Source: CBDHCC01 sp965261015
Lineage (GTDB): Bacteria > Pseudomonadota > Alphaproteobacteria > Sphingomonadales > Sphingomonadaceae
Assembly: GCA_965261015.1 (NCBI GenBank)
Contig: CBDHCC010000002.1
Location: 248,001-312,000, forward strand
DNA length: 64,000 bases
Direction of reading: 5' to 3'
Each line of letters starts with the position of its first letter. Position 1 is the first letter of the stretch. The notes under the pieces are model-generated. The model had not been told where the DNA came from. It ran no database searches and saw only the letters and a program-made list of their open reading frames with translations. Positions 35,954-44,090 of the stretch are shown here, piece by piece. Both the position numbers and the translations under genes were made by a program.

Positions 35954-38866
35954 ATGAGAGCCATGCGCGCCCGCTTCTTCCCCGTCGCCGCCTGGGCCGT
36001 GCTCGGGGTGTCATCCGCCCACGCGCAGGGCGTGCCCGCCTCGGCCGACGCGCCCGCCATCTTGGCACCGCAGGCGTCGTCGCCGGCCGCTCGAGAAGCC
36101 TGGAGGCTTGAGCACACGGACGTCATCGTCGATCCCTCAATCCGGTTCGGAGTGCTCTCCAACGGCCTGAAATACGCCATTCGGCGCAACGCCACGCCCC
36201 GAGACACCGTCCTCCTGCGGCTGAACATCGACCGTGGGTCGTTGAGCGAGACGGAGGAGGAGCGCGGCTTGAGCCATTTGCTGGAGCATATGGCGTTCAA
36301 CGGGTCGGAACAGGTGCCGGAAGGCGAAATGGTGCGCCTGTTGGAACGCAATGGCCTGGCCTTTGGCGCGGATACGAACGCGGGCACCGGCCTGGACGCG
36401 ATCACCTATAAGCTGGATCTGCCGCGCGCGACACCGGAACTGCTCGACACTGGCCTCATGCTGTTCCGCGAAACCGCGGGCAATCTGACGCTGGCGTCCG
36501 ACGCCATCGATCGGGAACGGCCGGTCATCGATTCGGAACGGCGGCTTCGCGACACATTCCAGCTTCGCAACGTCATCGACAGCCTGGCCTTCGCGGCACC
36601 GGACACCACGCTGTCCCGCCGGCTGCCGATCGGCGACGCGACCGTGGTCGCCACCGCTCCGGCCGGCCGGGTTCGCGCGCTGTACGAGTCCACCTACCGG
36701 CCGGAAAACGCCACCCTCGTCGTCGTCGGCGACATCGATCCCGATCAGGTCGAGGCGGTCGTCCGCGCGCGCTTCGCCGATTGGCACCCCGCCGGTCCAG
36801 CGCGCGGCGAACCGGACCCGGGCGGCATCGATTTCGCTCGCCCGCTCACCGCGGAAAACTGGGTGAACGCCGACATTCCAGAGACGGTGTCGATCACCTG
36901 GTTCAAGCCGTTCGCGCCTATGCCAGAGACGGTGGCGGAGACGCGCGCCGAGCTGCTGAGGACCGTGGCGATCGGAATTGTCAATCGGCGGTTGGCAAAA
37001 GCCACCTTGGCGGCGGACAGCCCGCTGGTCGGTGCCGCCTTGGCGCGCAGCGATCTGGTCCGATTGGCGACAAGTATCGAGCTGGGCGCTCAGGCGCGCG
37101 AAGGCGAGTGGCGACCCGCGCTGACGCTGATTGAGACCACGTTGCGCGGCGCCGATCGGTTCGGCGTAACGCAGGCCGAGGTGGACGAACAGCTGGCGGG
37201 CATTCGGACGGCCCTGTCGAACGCCGCCCGGGGCGCCGCCACGCGGACTTCGGGCGCCATCGCGAACGAAATCCTCGCGTCTGTGCGCGGGGGTGGCGAG
37301 GTGGTGCCGACCGCTCCGGCCGATGATCTGGCGCTGTTCGAGCAGCTGGCCCCGGCCGTGACCTCCGATCGGGTCACGGCCGCGCTGCGCGCGATGCTGG
37401 CCGATCGCAGCGCTCCCTTGATCCGGGTCACCGGCAAGACCGCGGTGACCGGCGGCGACGCGGCCATCGTCGCGGCCTTCAACGACGCGCACGCGCTGGC
37501 GCTCACGGCCCCGCAGGAGAACACGGCTGCGGCCTTCGCCTACGCCGACTGGGGTCGACCCGGCACGGTCGTGGCCGACGCCGGCACGAACGACCTGGGC
37601 ATCCGCAGCGTCCGCTTCGCCAACAACGTCCTGCTGAACATCAAGACCACCGATTTCGCGGACGACCAGGTCGTGGTGGACGTTCGGGTCGATGGCGGAC
37701 AGCTGCTGGCCACCCGACAGGATCCGCGGATCGCCCTGGACTTGGCGCGCGTCGTGCCCCTCGGCGGCCTGGAGGCGCACAGCGCCGACGAACTGCGAAC
37801 GATTCTGGCCGGGCGCGCGGTCCGGGTGCCATTCGGCCTGGACGAGGACTCCTTTGGCGGGGCCGCCACCACGACCCCGCGCGACCTGACCCTCCAGTTG
37901 CAGGTCGCCGCGGCGCTGATCGCGCACCCCGGCTATCGCCCGGAAGCGGTGGCGCTCCTGCGGCGCGCGCTGCCCGCCGCATACGACCAGATGGACGCCA
38001 CGCCAGAGGCGACGATCGCGTCGTCGGCCGAGGCGGTCCTGTCCCCCTACGACCCCCGCTACGCCACGCCCGCGCTGGCGGACATGCTGGCGCTGGACTT
38101 CGACGATTTCCGCGAAGCGGCGGGGGACAGCCTCTCGCAGGGCGCGATCGAGATCGGCATCGTCGGCGACATCGACGCACAGGCGGCGATCGACGCCGTG
38201 GCCGCGACGTTCGGCACCCTGCCCGCGCGTCGGCCCTCCTTCGAGCCCCACGCAAACGGCCGTCAACGCGCCTTTACGGCCGATCGCGAGACGGTCGTGC
38301 TTCCGCATGCGGGCGAGGCGGATCAGGCGGCCCTGCGCCTCTATTGGCCCACCACCGACGACGCGGACCTGACCACGGACCTGGGCCTGACGCTGTTGGC
38401 TCAGATCGCCCAACTGCAGGTGCTCGACGAATTGCGGGAGCGGACCGGTGCCACCTATTCGCCCATCGCGGCGTCGGTCACCTCGTCCGATCAGCCGGAG
38501 TTCGGCTATCTGGTCGCCGGCGCGAACCTGAAGCCCGACGCCGTGGCGACCGCGAAGACGGCGGTGTTGGCGGTGGCGAAGTCGCTTGTCGATCAGCCGG
38601 TCGACACCGACCTGCTGCTGCGCGCACGCGCTCCGTTGCTGGAGCAATCCGCAAAGGCGCGGCGTGAGAATGGCTGGTGGCTGAACTATGTATCGCAGGC
38701 GCAGTCGCGACCCGAGCGCCTCGACCGAGCCCGAAACGCGCCCGCGGTGCTCGCCGCTGTTTCGCCAGCCGATCTGCAAGCGCTCGCACGGCGTTATCTG
38801 TCGCACCCGCCGGTGGTGATCGAAGCGCTTCCGGCCGAAATCGTGAAGCAGGAGGTGCGTCCGTGA
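35954..38866 (+). CDS. M16-family zinc metalloprotease (periplasmic/exported)
   Basis: A 970-residue protease with a signal peptide (MRARFFPVAAWAVLGVSSAHAQ; second ATG at 35963 possible). The catalytic zinc motif HLLEH (108-112) lies in GLSHLLEHMAFNGS, the inverted HxxEH of the M16 (pitrilysin) group, and further Glu ligands follow. Two M16 lobes are visible (about 65-480 and 510-960), as in insulin-degrading-enzyme-like single-chain forms. It sits between purC and purS, and its stop overlaps the purS GTG by 4 bases, with no evident functional link. Confidence 0.9.
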   Translation: MRAMRARFFPVAAWAVLGVSSAHAQGVPASADAPAILAPQASSPAAREAWRLEHTDVIVDPSIRFGVLSNGLKYAIRRNATPRDTVLLRLNIDRGSLSETEEERGLSHLLEHMAFNGSEQVPEGEMVRLLERNGLAFGADTNAGTGLDAITYKLDLPRATPELLDTGLMLFRETAGNLTLASDAIDRERPVIDSERRLRDTFQLRNVIDSLAFAAPDTTLSRRLPIGDATVVATAPAGRVRALYESTYRPENATLVVVGDIDPDQVEAVVRARFADWHPAGPARGEPDPGGIDFARPLTAENWVNADIPETVSITWFKPFAPMPETVAETRAELLRTVAIGIVNRRLAKATLAADSPLVGAALARSDLVRLATSIELGAQAREGEWRPALTLIETTLRGADRFGVTQAEVDEQLAGIRTALSNAARGAATRTSGAIANEILASVRGGGEVVPTAPADDLALFEQLAPAVTSDRVTAALRAMLADRSAPLIRVTGKTAVTGGDAAIVAAFNDAHALALTAPQENTAAAFAYADWGRPGTVVADAGTNDLGIRSVRFANNVLLNIKTTDFADDQVVVDVRVDGGQLLATRQDPRIALDLARVVPLGGLEAHSADELRTILAGRAVRVPFGLDEDSFGGAATTTPRDLTLQLQVAAALIAHPGYRPEAVALLRRALPAAYDQMDATPEATIASSAEAVLSPYDPRYATPALADMLALDFDDFREAAGDSLSQGAIEIGIVGDIDAQAAIDAVAATFGTLPARRPSFEPHANGRQRAFTADRETVVLPHAGEADQAALRLYWPTTDDADLTTDLGLTLLAQIAQLQVLDELRERTGATYSPIAASVTSSDQPEFGYLVAGANLKPDAVATAKTAVLAVAKSLVDQPVDTDLLLRARAPLLEQSAKARRENGWWLNYVSQAQSRPERLDRARNAPAVLAAVSPADLQALARRYLSHPPVVIEALPAEIVKQEVRP

Positions 38867-39102
38867 AGGTTCAGGTCACGATACGGTTGAAGTCGGCCGT
38901 CCTGGATCCGCAGGGGCGCGCGATCGCCAACGCGCTGCAGGGTCTGGGCTTCGATGGCGTCCGCGATGCCCGCCAAGGCAAGGTGATCGAACTGGATCTG
39001 GCCGACGGCACCCCGCGCGCGCAGGTCGAGGAGATGTGTCGTCGCCTGCTCGCCAATCCGGTGATCGAACGGTTCGATATCGCCATGGATGTGGACGGCT
39101 GA
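38863..39102 (+). CDS. purS: FGAM synthase small subunit PurS
   Basis: A 79-residue protein with VKVQVTIRLKSAVLDPQGRAI and the QGKVIELDL, NPVIERFDI pattern of PurS, which helps transfer ammonia between PurQ and PurL in formylglycinamidine ribonucleotide synthesis. GTG start overlaps the M16 protease stop; purQ follows with no gap. Confidence 0.94.
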   Translation: MKVQVTIRLKSAVLDPQGRAIANALQGLGFDGVRDARQGKVIELDLADGTPRAQVEEMCRRLLANPVIERFDIAMDVDG

Positions 39103-39777
39103 ATGACCGCGGCCGTCGTCGTCTTCCCGGGTTCCAATTGCGACCGGGACATGGCCGTGGCCTTGCGCCAGGCGACCGGCCGACCGCCAGCCATGGTCTG
39201 GCACCGCGACACCGCTCTGCCGTCCGGCACGAGCCTGATCGCCCTTCCGGGCGGCTTCTCCTATGGCGACTATCTGCGATGCGGGGCGGTCGCGGCGCGG
39301 TCGCCGATCCTGCGGGCGGTCGTCGACGCCGCTCAGCGAGGCGTGCCGGTGCTGGGCGTGTGCAACGGGTTCCAGGTGCTGACGGAGGCCGGTCTGTTGC
39401 CGGGCGCGCTGATCCGGAACGCTCGTCTGCGCTTCGTCTGCCGAGAGGTCGATCTGGTGGTCGAACGGTCCGCGTCCCCGTTCACCAGCGGCTACGCCCC
39501 GGGAAAGCGCATTCGCGTGCCTGTCGCGCACCACGACGGCAACTTCGTGGCCGAAACCGACACGCTCGACCGGCTGGAGGGAGAAGGCCGTGTCGCCTTC
39601 CGCTACGCGGCGAACACCAACGGGTCGGCGCGCGACATCGCGGGCATCGTCAGCGATAACGGCCGCGTGTTGGGCCTGATGCCGCACCCCGAACGCGCTG
39701 TCGACGACGCTCACTCGTCGACAGACGGCCGCCCGCTGTTCGCCTCGCTCGTCGCCTCAGCGCTCGCGACCGCCTGA
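39103..39777 (+). CDS. purQ: FGAM synthase glutaminase subunit PurQ
   Basis: A 224-residue class I glutamine amidotransferase. Seen: VVVFPGSNCDRDM, PGGFSYGDYLRCGA, the nucleophile Cys in LGVCNGFQ, and the catalytic His/Glu in LMPHPER. Supplies ammonia to PurL. The last 67 bases overlap the 3' end of a convergent gene. Confidence 0.95.
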   Translation: MTAAVVVFPGSNCDRDMAVALRQATGRPPAMVWHRDTALPSGTSLIALPGGFSYGDYLRCGAVAARSPILRAVVDAAQRGVPVLGVCNGFQVLTEAGLLPGALIRNARLRFVCREVDLVVERSASPFTSGYAPGKRIRVPVAHHDGNFVAETDTLDRLEGEGRVAFRYAANTNGSARDIAGIVSDNGRVLGLMPHPERAVDDAHSSTDGRPLFASLVASALATA

Positions 39778-40115
39778 CCCGATCGCCGGTCGGTGAAGCG
39801 CAGCAGTAGTGCGATCGCGGTCGGCATCGCCATCGTGACGATCACGTCGTGCAGCGAGTAGACCCAATAGGCCTCTGCCCCGCCAGGCGAACTCATGTCG
39901 ATCGTCTCGTTCAACAGTTCGATGCCGAGGACGGCCAGCCACAGCCTGCCGTCGTCCAGCCGGCGACCGGTCAGCACGCCCAGCACCAGCAACAACGTCA
40001 CGCCCACCACGGCGTGAACGCCGTCCGATGACAGGTCCAGAAAGCCCTCGGCCGCGCGCTTGGTCGGACCCCAGCGGTCCGCCACATCGGAAAGCCAGGC
40101 GCGGACGGGTGTCAT
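39711..40115 (-). CDS. Hypothetical membrane protein
   Basis: A 134-residue protein with three or so hydrophobic segments: VVGVTLLLVLGVLTG (about 37-51), LWLAVLGIELLNETI (58-72) and DVIVTMAMPTAIALLLRF (90-107). The N-terminal sequence RWGPTKRAAEGFLDLSSDGVHAVVGV is well formed, supporting a real gene. No family recognised; the shape resembles small VanZ-like or acidic-loop membrane proteins. Its 3' end overlaps purQ by 67 bases on the opposite strand, so the last 22 codons are shared antisense sequence. Confidence 0.55.
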   Translation of the reverse strand: MTPVRAWLSDVADRWGPTKRAAEGFLDLSSDGVHAVVGVTLLLVLGVLTGRRLDDGRLWLAVLGIELLNETIDMSSPGGAEAYWVYSLHDVIVTMAMPTAIALLLRFTDRRSGQAVASAEATSEANSGRPSVDE

Positions 40116-40174
40116 CGGACGCCCGCCCTAGCGCGCTTTGCGCGCCACGCGAAAGCGATTAGGTGCGGCGTAGG

Positions 40175-40251
40175 GCGCCCGTAGCTCAGTTGGATAGAGC
40201 ACCCGCCTTCTAAGCGGGTGGTCGCAGGTTCGAACCCTGCCGGGCGCGCCA
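40175..40251 (+). tRNA. tRNA-Arg (anticodon TCT)
   Basis: A 77-base cloverleaf: acceptor stem GCGCCCG/CGGGCGC, discriminator G and encoded CCA; D-arm with GCTCAGTTGGATAGAGC; anticodon stem CCCGC/GCGGG with loop CTTCTAA giving anticodon TCT (reads AGA); T-arm with GGTTCGAACCC. It follows the divergent membrane protein gene by 59 bases and precedes cobA. No direct repeat suggesting an integrated island was seen around it. Confidence 0.97.
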
Positions 40252-40319
40252 TCGCCTCTGCCCGCGCGGGGCACCCCTGTTGCCTGCAATGGGCAGGCGT
40301 CCTTGTCGGGAGAGCTGCT

Positions 40320-41057
40320 TTGCCGTCCGTGTTGCTCCCGGGTGAGGTTTGGCTGGTTGGCGCCGGCCCGGGTGCGGGCGACCTCCTGACGCTGCGCGCC
40401 CTGCGCCTGATCGAAGCGGCGAGCGTGGTGTTCTTTGACGCGCTGGTGGGCGACGAGGTGCTGGCGATGGTGCCGCCCGGCGTGGCGCAGGTGGCGGTGG
40501 GCAAGCGGTCGGGCCGCCACTCGCTCGACCAGCCCTCGATCACCGATCTTATCGTGCACGCAGCCCTGGGGGGCGAGCGCGTCGTGCGCTTGAAAGGCGG
40601 CGATCCGTCGATCTTCGGTCGGTCGGCGGAGGAGCTGGCGGCTTTGCGCGCGGCCGGGCTGACGGTGGGCGTCTGCCCCGGTGTGACCGCGGCCAGCGCC
40701 GGGGCGGCGGCGGCGGGGGCGTCGCTGACGCTGCGGGGCATCGCGCGGCGGCTGACGCTGCTGACGGCCCATGTCGCGGACGGCACGGTGGCGGGCCACG
40801 ACTGGGCACGGTTGGCGGATGCCGAGGCGACGCTGGCCATCTACATGGGCAAGGCGGCGGCCGGCGGGGTGGCGGCGGAGCTGGTGGCGGCTGGGCTGTC
40901 CAGCGATACGCCATGCCTGCTGGTGGAGAGCGCCTCCCTGCCTGGAGAGCGGGTGTGGCGGTCGGAGCTTTGGGGGCTGCGCGCGGCGGCCGGTGAGGCG
41001 GGTGAGGGACCGCTGCTGATCCTGATCGGGCGGGCGTTGGAGCAGGCGCTAAGCTGA
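40320..41057 (+). CDS. cobA: Uroporphyrinogen-III C-methyltransferase (SUMT)
   Basis: A 245-residue stand-alone SUMT that methylates uroporphyrinogen III to precorrin-2 for siroheme/cobalamin. Seen: VWLVGAGPGAGDLLTLRA, RVVRLKGGDPSIFGR and GVCPGVTAASA. Start at TTG 40320, preceded by GGGAGAG about 6 bases upstream; GTG 40329 is the alternative. No CysG-type dehydrogenase/ferrochelatase domain is fused and no other tetrapyrrole gene is near. Confidence 0.92.
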   Translation: MPSVLLPGEVWLVGAGPGAGDLLTLRALRLIEAASVVFFDALVGDEVLAMVPPGVAQVAVGKRSGRHSLDQPSITDLIVHAALGGERVVRLKGGDPSIFGRSAEELAALRAAGLTVGVCPGVTAASAGAAAAGASLTLRGIARRLTLLTAHVADGTVAGHDWARLADAEATLAIYMGKAAAGGVAAELVAAGLSSDTPCLLVESASLPGERVWRSELWGLRAAAGEAGEGPLLILIGRALEQALS

Positions 41058-41168
41058 CAGGTTTGGCCGGTTTTAACGGCAGTTTGCCATCAAATCGGCT
41101 TCAAAAGACCAACAGGCTCTCACTCAATTCGTCGCCCGCTCGCTCGTCGTCCCCACCGTTTCCACTCC

Positions 41169-41249
41169 CGTCATGCCAGCGAAGGCTGGCATCCCCGTCC
41201 GACCTGGCTCCTCCACGACCAAGAGATCCCAGCCTTCGCTGGGATGACG
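41169..41249. repeat. Pair of inverted REP-like palindromes (BIME-like)
   Basis: Two hairpins: ATGCCAGC-GAAG-GCTGGCAT (41173-41192) and ATCCCAGC-CTTC-GCTGGGAT (41226-41245), arranged as inverted copies flanked by GTCATG... and ...GGGATGAC. The core CCAGCGAAGGCTGG is a familiar intergenic repeat of sphingomonads and other alphaproteobacteria. It lies between the convergent cobA and mccA genes and may terminate both. Confidence 0.8.
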
Positions 41250-41279
41250 TGTGCGGGCAGGAGAGCCGAAGTGGCACCC

Positions 41280-43232
41280 TCATCCCTCCTTCGGCACCAC
41301 CCGGACGAGCGCCACGCGCTCCTTCACCTGGTCCCCCACCGCCACGGCCAGCTCGGCCACCGTGCCGTCGAACGGCGCGGTGAGCGCCTGCTCCATCTTC
41401 ATGGCCTCCATGACGATCAGCGTGTCGCCCTTGGCGACGTCCTGTCCATCAGCGACCTCCACCGCCGTCACCTTGCCCGGCATGGGGGAGAGCACCGCGC
41501 CGTCGGACGCGGCGGTGCCGCCGGCTGGGCGGGTCGCCAGACTGACCTGGTGCGCTTGCCCCTGATGAAACACCGCCACCCCACCCGCGATCGTCGCCAC
41601 GTGCCGCGCCGGTCCCTCGTCGAAGCCGAAATCCTCGAATGGACTGTTTGGCAGCGGCACCTTACAGGCTCGATCATCGACGAGCACCGTCGCTGTCGAG
41701 CGCGGGTCTGCGTTGAGCCGAAAACCAGGCAATCGGCCCGCCACGGATCCAGCGTCCGGCCACTCTCCCGCTTGGTGCAAGACGTTCAGCGCGGCCGTGG
41801 CCCACGACGGCGGCAGGGGCTCCCCAGTCGTCAGCTCCTCAATCCGATCGCCGATGAAGCCGGTCGTCACCTCGCCTGCCGCGAAATCCGCTTTCCCAAG
41901 CAGCCGCGTCAGGAAAGCCGCGTTGGTACACACAGGCCAGACCTCCACCTGACTTGTCGCGGACGCCAACCGCTCAATCGCCTCCCCCCTCGATGAGGCT
42001 TTCACCACCAGCTTGGCGATCATCGGATCGTAGAAGGAGGATACGGCAGCCCCCTGCGAGACACCAGTCTCGACCCGCAGCCACTCGGGCATGGCGAAAC
42101 GGCAATCCCTGTCTTCCTTGACGATGCTTGAGTCGTTTAGCTTCAAATGCTCCAACCGCCCTACGCTCGGCAGGAAACCGGTCGCCGGGTCCTCCGCGTA
42201 CAGCCGCGCCTCCATCGCCCAGCCGTTGATGGTGAGCTCGTCCTGCTTGAGCGGGATCGGCTCGCCGGACGCCACGCGCAGCTGCCATTCGACCAAGTCG
42301 ACGCCGGTGATCTCCTCCGTCACCGGGTGCTCGACCTGCAGCCGCGTGTTCATCTCCATGAACCACACGCGGTCGGCGCGCAGGCCGTCCGAGGCGTCGG
42401 CGATGAATTCGATCGTGCCCGCGCCCTCGTAATCCACGGCCTTCGCCGCGCGGACGGCGGCTCCGCAGACGCCTTTGCGGGTCGCCTCGTCCATGCCGGG
42501 TGCGGGGGCCTCCTCGATCACCTTTTGGTGGCGGCGCTGGAGCGAGCAGTCGCGCTCGAACAGGTGGACGACGGTGCCGTGGCGGTCGCCGAACACCTGC
42601 ACCTCGATGTGGCGGGGTGAGGTGATCCACTTCTCGATCAGCACATGGTCGTTGCCGAAGGCGGCCGCCGCCTCCCGCTTGGCCGACCCGAGCGCTTCGG
42701 CGAAGTCGGCAGGGGCGTCCACGCGCCGCATCCCCTTGCCCCCGCCGCCCGCCACCGCCTTGATGAGCACCGGATAGCCGATCGCGTCGGCCTCCCGGGC
42801 CAGCCGGTCGGGCGCCTGAACCTCGCCCAGATAACCCGGCGTGGTGGGCACGCCGGCGGCCGCCATCAGCGCCTTGGCCGAATCCTTCAGCCCCATGGCG
42901 CGGATGGACGCGGGCTTCGGCCCCACCCACACCAGCCCGGCGTCGATCACCGCCTGGGCAAAGTCGGCGTTCTCCGACAGGAAGCCATAGCCGGGGTGGA
43001 TCGCCTGCGCTTTCGTCTGGAGGGCGGCGGCGATGATCGCGTCGCCCCGCAGGTAGGACTCGGCGGCCGGCGAGGGCCCGATGTGCACCGCCTCGTCCGC
43101 CTGTCGCACGTGGAGCGCGTCCGCATCAGCGTCGGAATAGACCGCCACCGTGCGAACGCCCAGCCGCCGCGCGGTGCGGATGATCCGACACGCGATCTCG
43201 CCCCGATTGGCGATGAGGAGGGAGTTTAGCAT
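41280..43232 (-). CDS. mccA: Methylcrotonyl-CoA carboxylase alpha (biotin) subunit
   Basis: A 650-residue biotin carboxylase plus biotin-carrier protein. Seen: N-terminal biotin carboxylase domain (LIANRGEIACRIIRTARRLG, an ATP-grasp GGGGKGMRRVD), central linker, and C-terminal biotin site EAMKMEQALTAP with the biotinylated Lys. Paired with mccB and ivd in the same operon, indicating 3-methylcrotonyl-CoA as substrate (leucine pathway) rather than propionyl-CoA. Last gene of the operon; two unrelated genes separate it from mccB. Confidence 0.92.
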   Translation of the reverse strand: MLNSLLIANRGEIACRIIRTARRLGVRTVAVYSDADADALHVRQADEAVHIGPSPAAESYLRGDAIIAAALQTKAQAIHPGYGFLSENADFAQAVIDAGLVWVGPKPASIRAMGLKDSAKALMAAAGVPTTPGYLGEVQAPDRLAREADAIGYPVLIKAVAGGGGKGMRRVDAPADFAEALGSAKREAAAAFGNDHVLIEKWITSPRHIEVQVFGDRHGTVVHLFERDCSLQRRHQKVIEEAPAPGMDEATRKGVCGAAVRAAKAVDYEGAGTIEFIADASDGLRADRVWFMEMNTRLQVEHPVTEEITGVDLVEWQLRVASGEPIPLKQDELTINGWAMEARLYAEDPATGFLPSVGRLEHLKLNDSSIVKEDRDCRFAMPEWLRVETGVSQGAAVSSFYDPMIAKLVVKASSRGEAIERLASATSQVEVWPVCTNAAFLTRLLGKADFAAGEVTTGFIGDRIEELTTGEPLPPSWATAALNVLHQAGEWPDAGSVAGRLPGFRLNADPRSTATVLVDDRACKVPLPNSPFEDFGFDEGPARHVATIAGGVAVFHQGQAHQVSLATRPAGGTAASDGAVLSPMPGKVTAVEVADGQDVAKGDTLIVMEAMKMEQALTAPFDGTVAELAVAVGDQVKERVALVRVVPKEG

Positions 43233-43241
43233 AGAGGCATC

Positions 43242-43736
43242 CTATTCCTCCCCGAGCTTGTCTCGGGGAGGGGGACCGCTCGAAGAGCGGTGGAGGGGTT
43301 GTCGCGCTCTACACTCAACCACGATCGCCTCCACCACCTGCTCCAAATCCTTCAGCACGTCCCTAGCGGGCACACGCATCACCGCGAAGCCGAGCCGCCC
43401 CAACGCCTCGTCGCGCGCCACATCCCGCGCCGGCCGGTCGCCGCGGTTGTGCGCCTCTCCATCCAACGCGACGCCCAGCCGCGCCTCTAGACAGGCAAGG
43501 TCCAGCACGAAGCCGCCCTGCGGATGCTGGCGGCGGAACCGCAACCCGCCCGGCCGCTGGCGGAGGACGCGCCACAGCAGCACTTCCGGCAGGCTCATGT
43601 CGCGCCGCAGCCGGCGCGCGGTGCGGACGAGCGGTTTGCCGGCGGAGAGCACGGCCACCCCTCCACCATGCTGCGCATGGTCCCCCTCCCCGTTCCGGGG
43701 AGGATTTGGTGTGCCGTCCATCACCTGAGACTGCAT
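43242..43736 (-). CDS. DUF559 endonuclease-domain protein, framed by inverted repeats
   Basis: A 164-residue protein. The central part (about 38-146) matches DUF559, a Vsr/very-short-patch-repair-like nuclease fold: ARRLRRDMSLPEVLLWRVLRQ, FRRQHPQGGFVLDLACLEARLGVALDGEAHN, and GFAVMRVPARDVL. The catalytic-type Glu/Asp residues are present. Its first and last codons lie in inverted copies of a ~50-base repeat. It interrupts the mccB-mccA order, and its GC is ordinary. A GTG at 43660 is a possible later start. Function unknown; DUF559 genes in alphaproteobacteria often accompany this repeat. Confidence 0.8.
   Translation of the reverse strand: MQSQVMDGTPNPPRNGEGDHAQHGGGVAVLSAGKPLVRTARRLRRDMSLPEVLLWRVLRQRPGGLRFRRQHPQGGFVLDLACLEARLGVALDGEAHNRGDRPARDVARDEALGRLGFAVMRVPARDVLKDLEQVVEAIVVECRARQPLHRSSSGPPPRDKLGEE
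43247..43300. repeat. Terminal repeat of the DUF559 unit, copy A
   Basis: Hairpin CCTCCCCGAG/CTCGGGGAGG (43247-43271) followed by GGGGA, a second hairpin CCGCTC-GAA-GAGCGG, and TGGAGGGGTT. The same series occurs in inverse orientation at copy B. Typical of a short palindromic repeat spread through alphaproteobacterial genomes. Confidence 0.75.
43657..43703. repeat. Terminal repeat of the DUF559 unit, copy B (inverted)
   Basis: Read on the minus strand: CCTCCCCG-GAAC-GGGGAGG, GGGGA, then CCATGC-GCA-GCATGG and TGGAGGGGT, the same layout as copy A with a different second hairpin. It overlaps codons near the start of the DUF559 gene. Confidence 0.75.
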
Positions 43737-43740
43737 GCGT

Positions 43741-44067
43741 CTAAGCTCCCAACACGGCGAATGGCAGCTTGGTGTCGTTGAAGAAGGCCATGCAGATCCT
43801 CTTCACTTCGCTAAGCTGGAACCGTCCACGATGACGCAGAGCAAATGCGGGCTGCAAGTCTCGCAAGAAATCACCTGGAGTCAGCGTTTGAAGGGTCCAC
43901 CATCCACCCTGTCTCTTCTCCACATGCCAAAGATCGTTGACTTTCCGAGCCCAAACATAGTGGCGTCTGTCTCGGATCAGCTCCAAATCTGCTCCGCTCT
44001 CCAGCGTTTCGGCCGCGCTCAATGCGTTCTCAAGCTCTTGTTGAGTTCGGACGATCTGCAGCTCCAT
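43741..44067 (-). CDS. Hypothetical protein between mccB and the DUF559 gene
   Basis: A 108-residue soluble-looking protein (MELQIVRTQQELENALSAAETLESGADLELIRD...) with moderate acidic/basic mix and a Trp-rich centre (RKVNDLWHVEKRQGGWWTLQTL). No family recognised. GC content is clearly lower than around it, suggesting acquisition. A GTG at 44094 overlaps the mccB stop (GTGA) and would add 9 residues by coupling; the ATG at 44067 is chosen as the more ordinary start. Together with the DUF559 gene it forms a 0.8-kb insert between mccB and mccA. Confidence 0.6.
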   Translation of the reverse strand: MELQIVRTQQELENALSAAETLESGADLELIRDRRHYVWARKVNDLWHVEKRQGGWWTLQTLTPGDFLRDLQPAFALRHRGRFQLSEVKRICMAFFNDTKLPFAVLGA

Positions 44068-44090
44068 CGCCAGCCGTAAAAACAATCCCC

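Noticed and set aside
36137..38806. Minus-strand open frame of nearly 900 codons inside the M16 gene
   Set aside because: High GC keeps stop codons out of this antisense frame; the amino-acid content is Arg/Gly/Gln-heavy and the plus-strand M16 protein has clear motifs.
40175..41057. tRNA-Arg as the attachment site of a genomic island
   Set aside because: No integrase and no direct repeat of the tRNA 3' end is seen; the following gene is the ordinary cobA.
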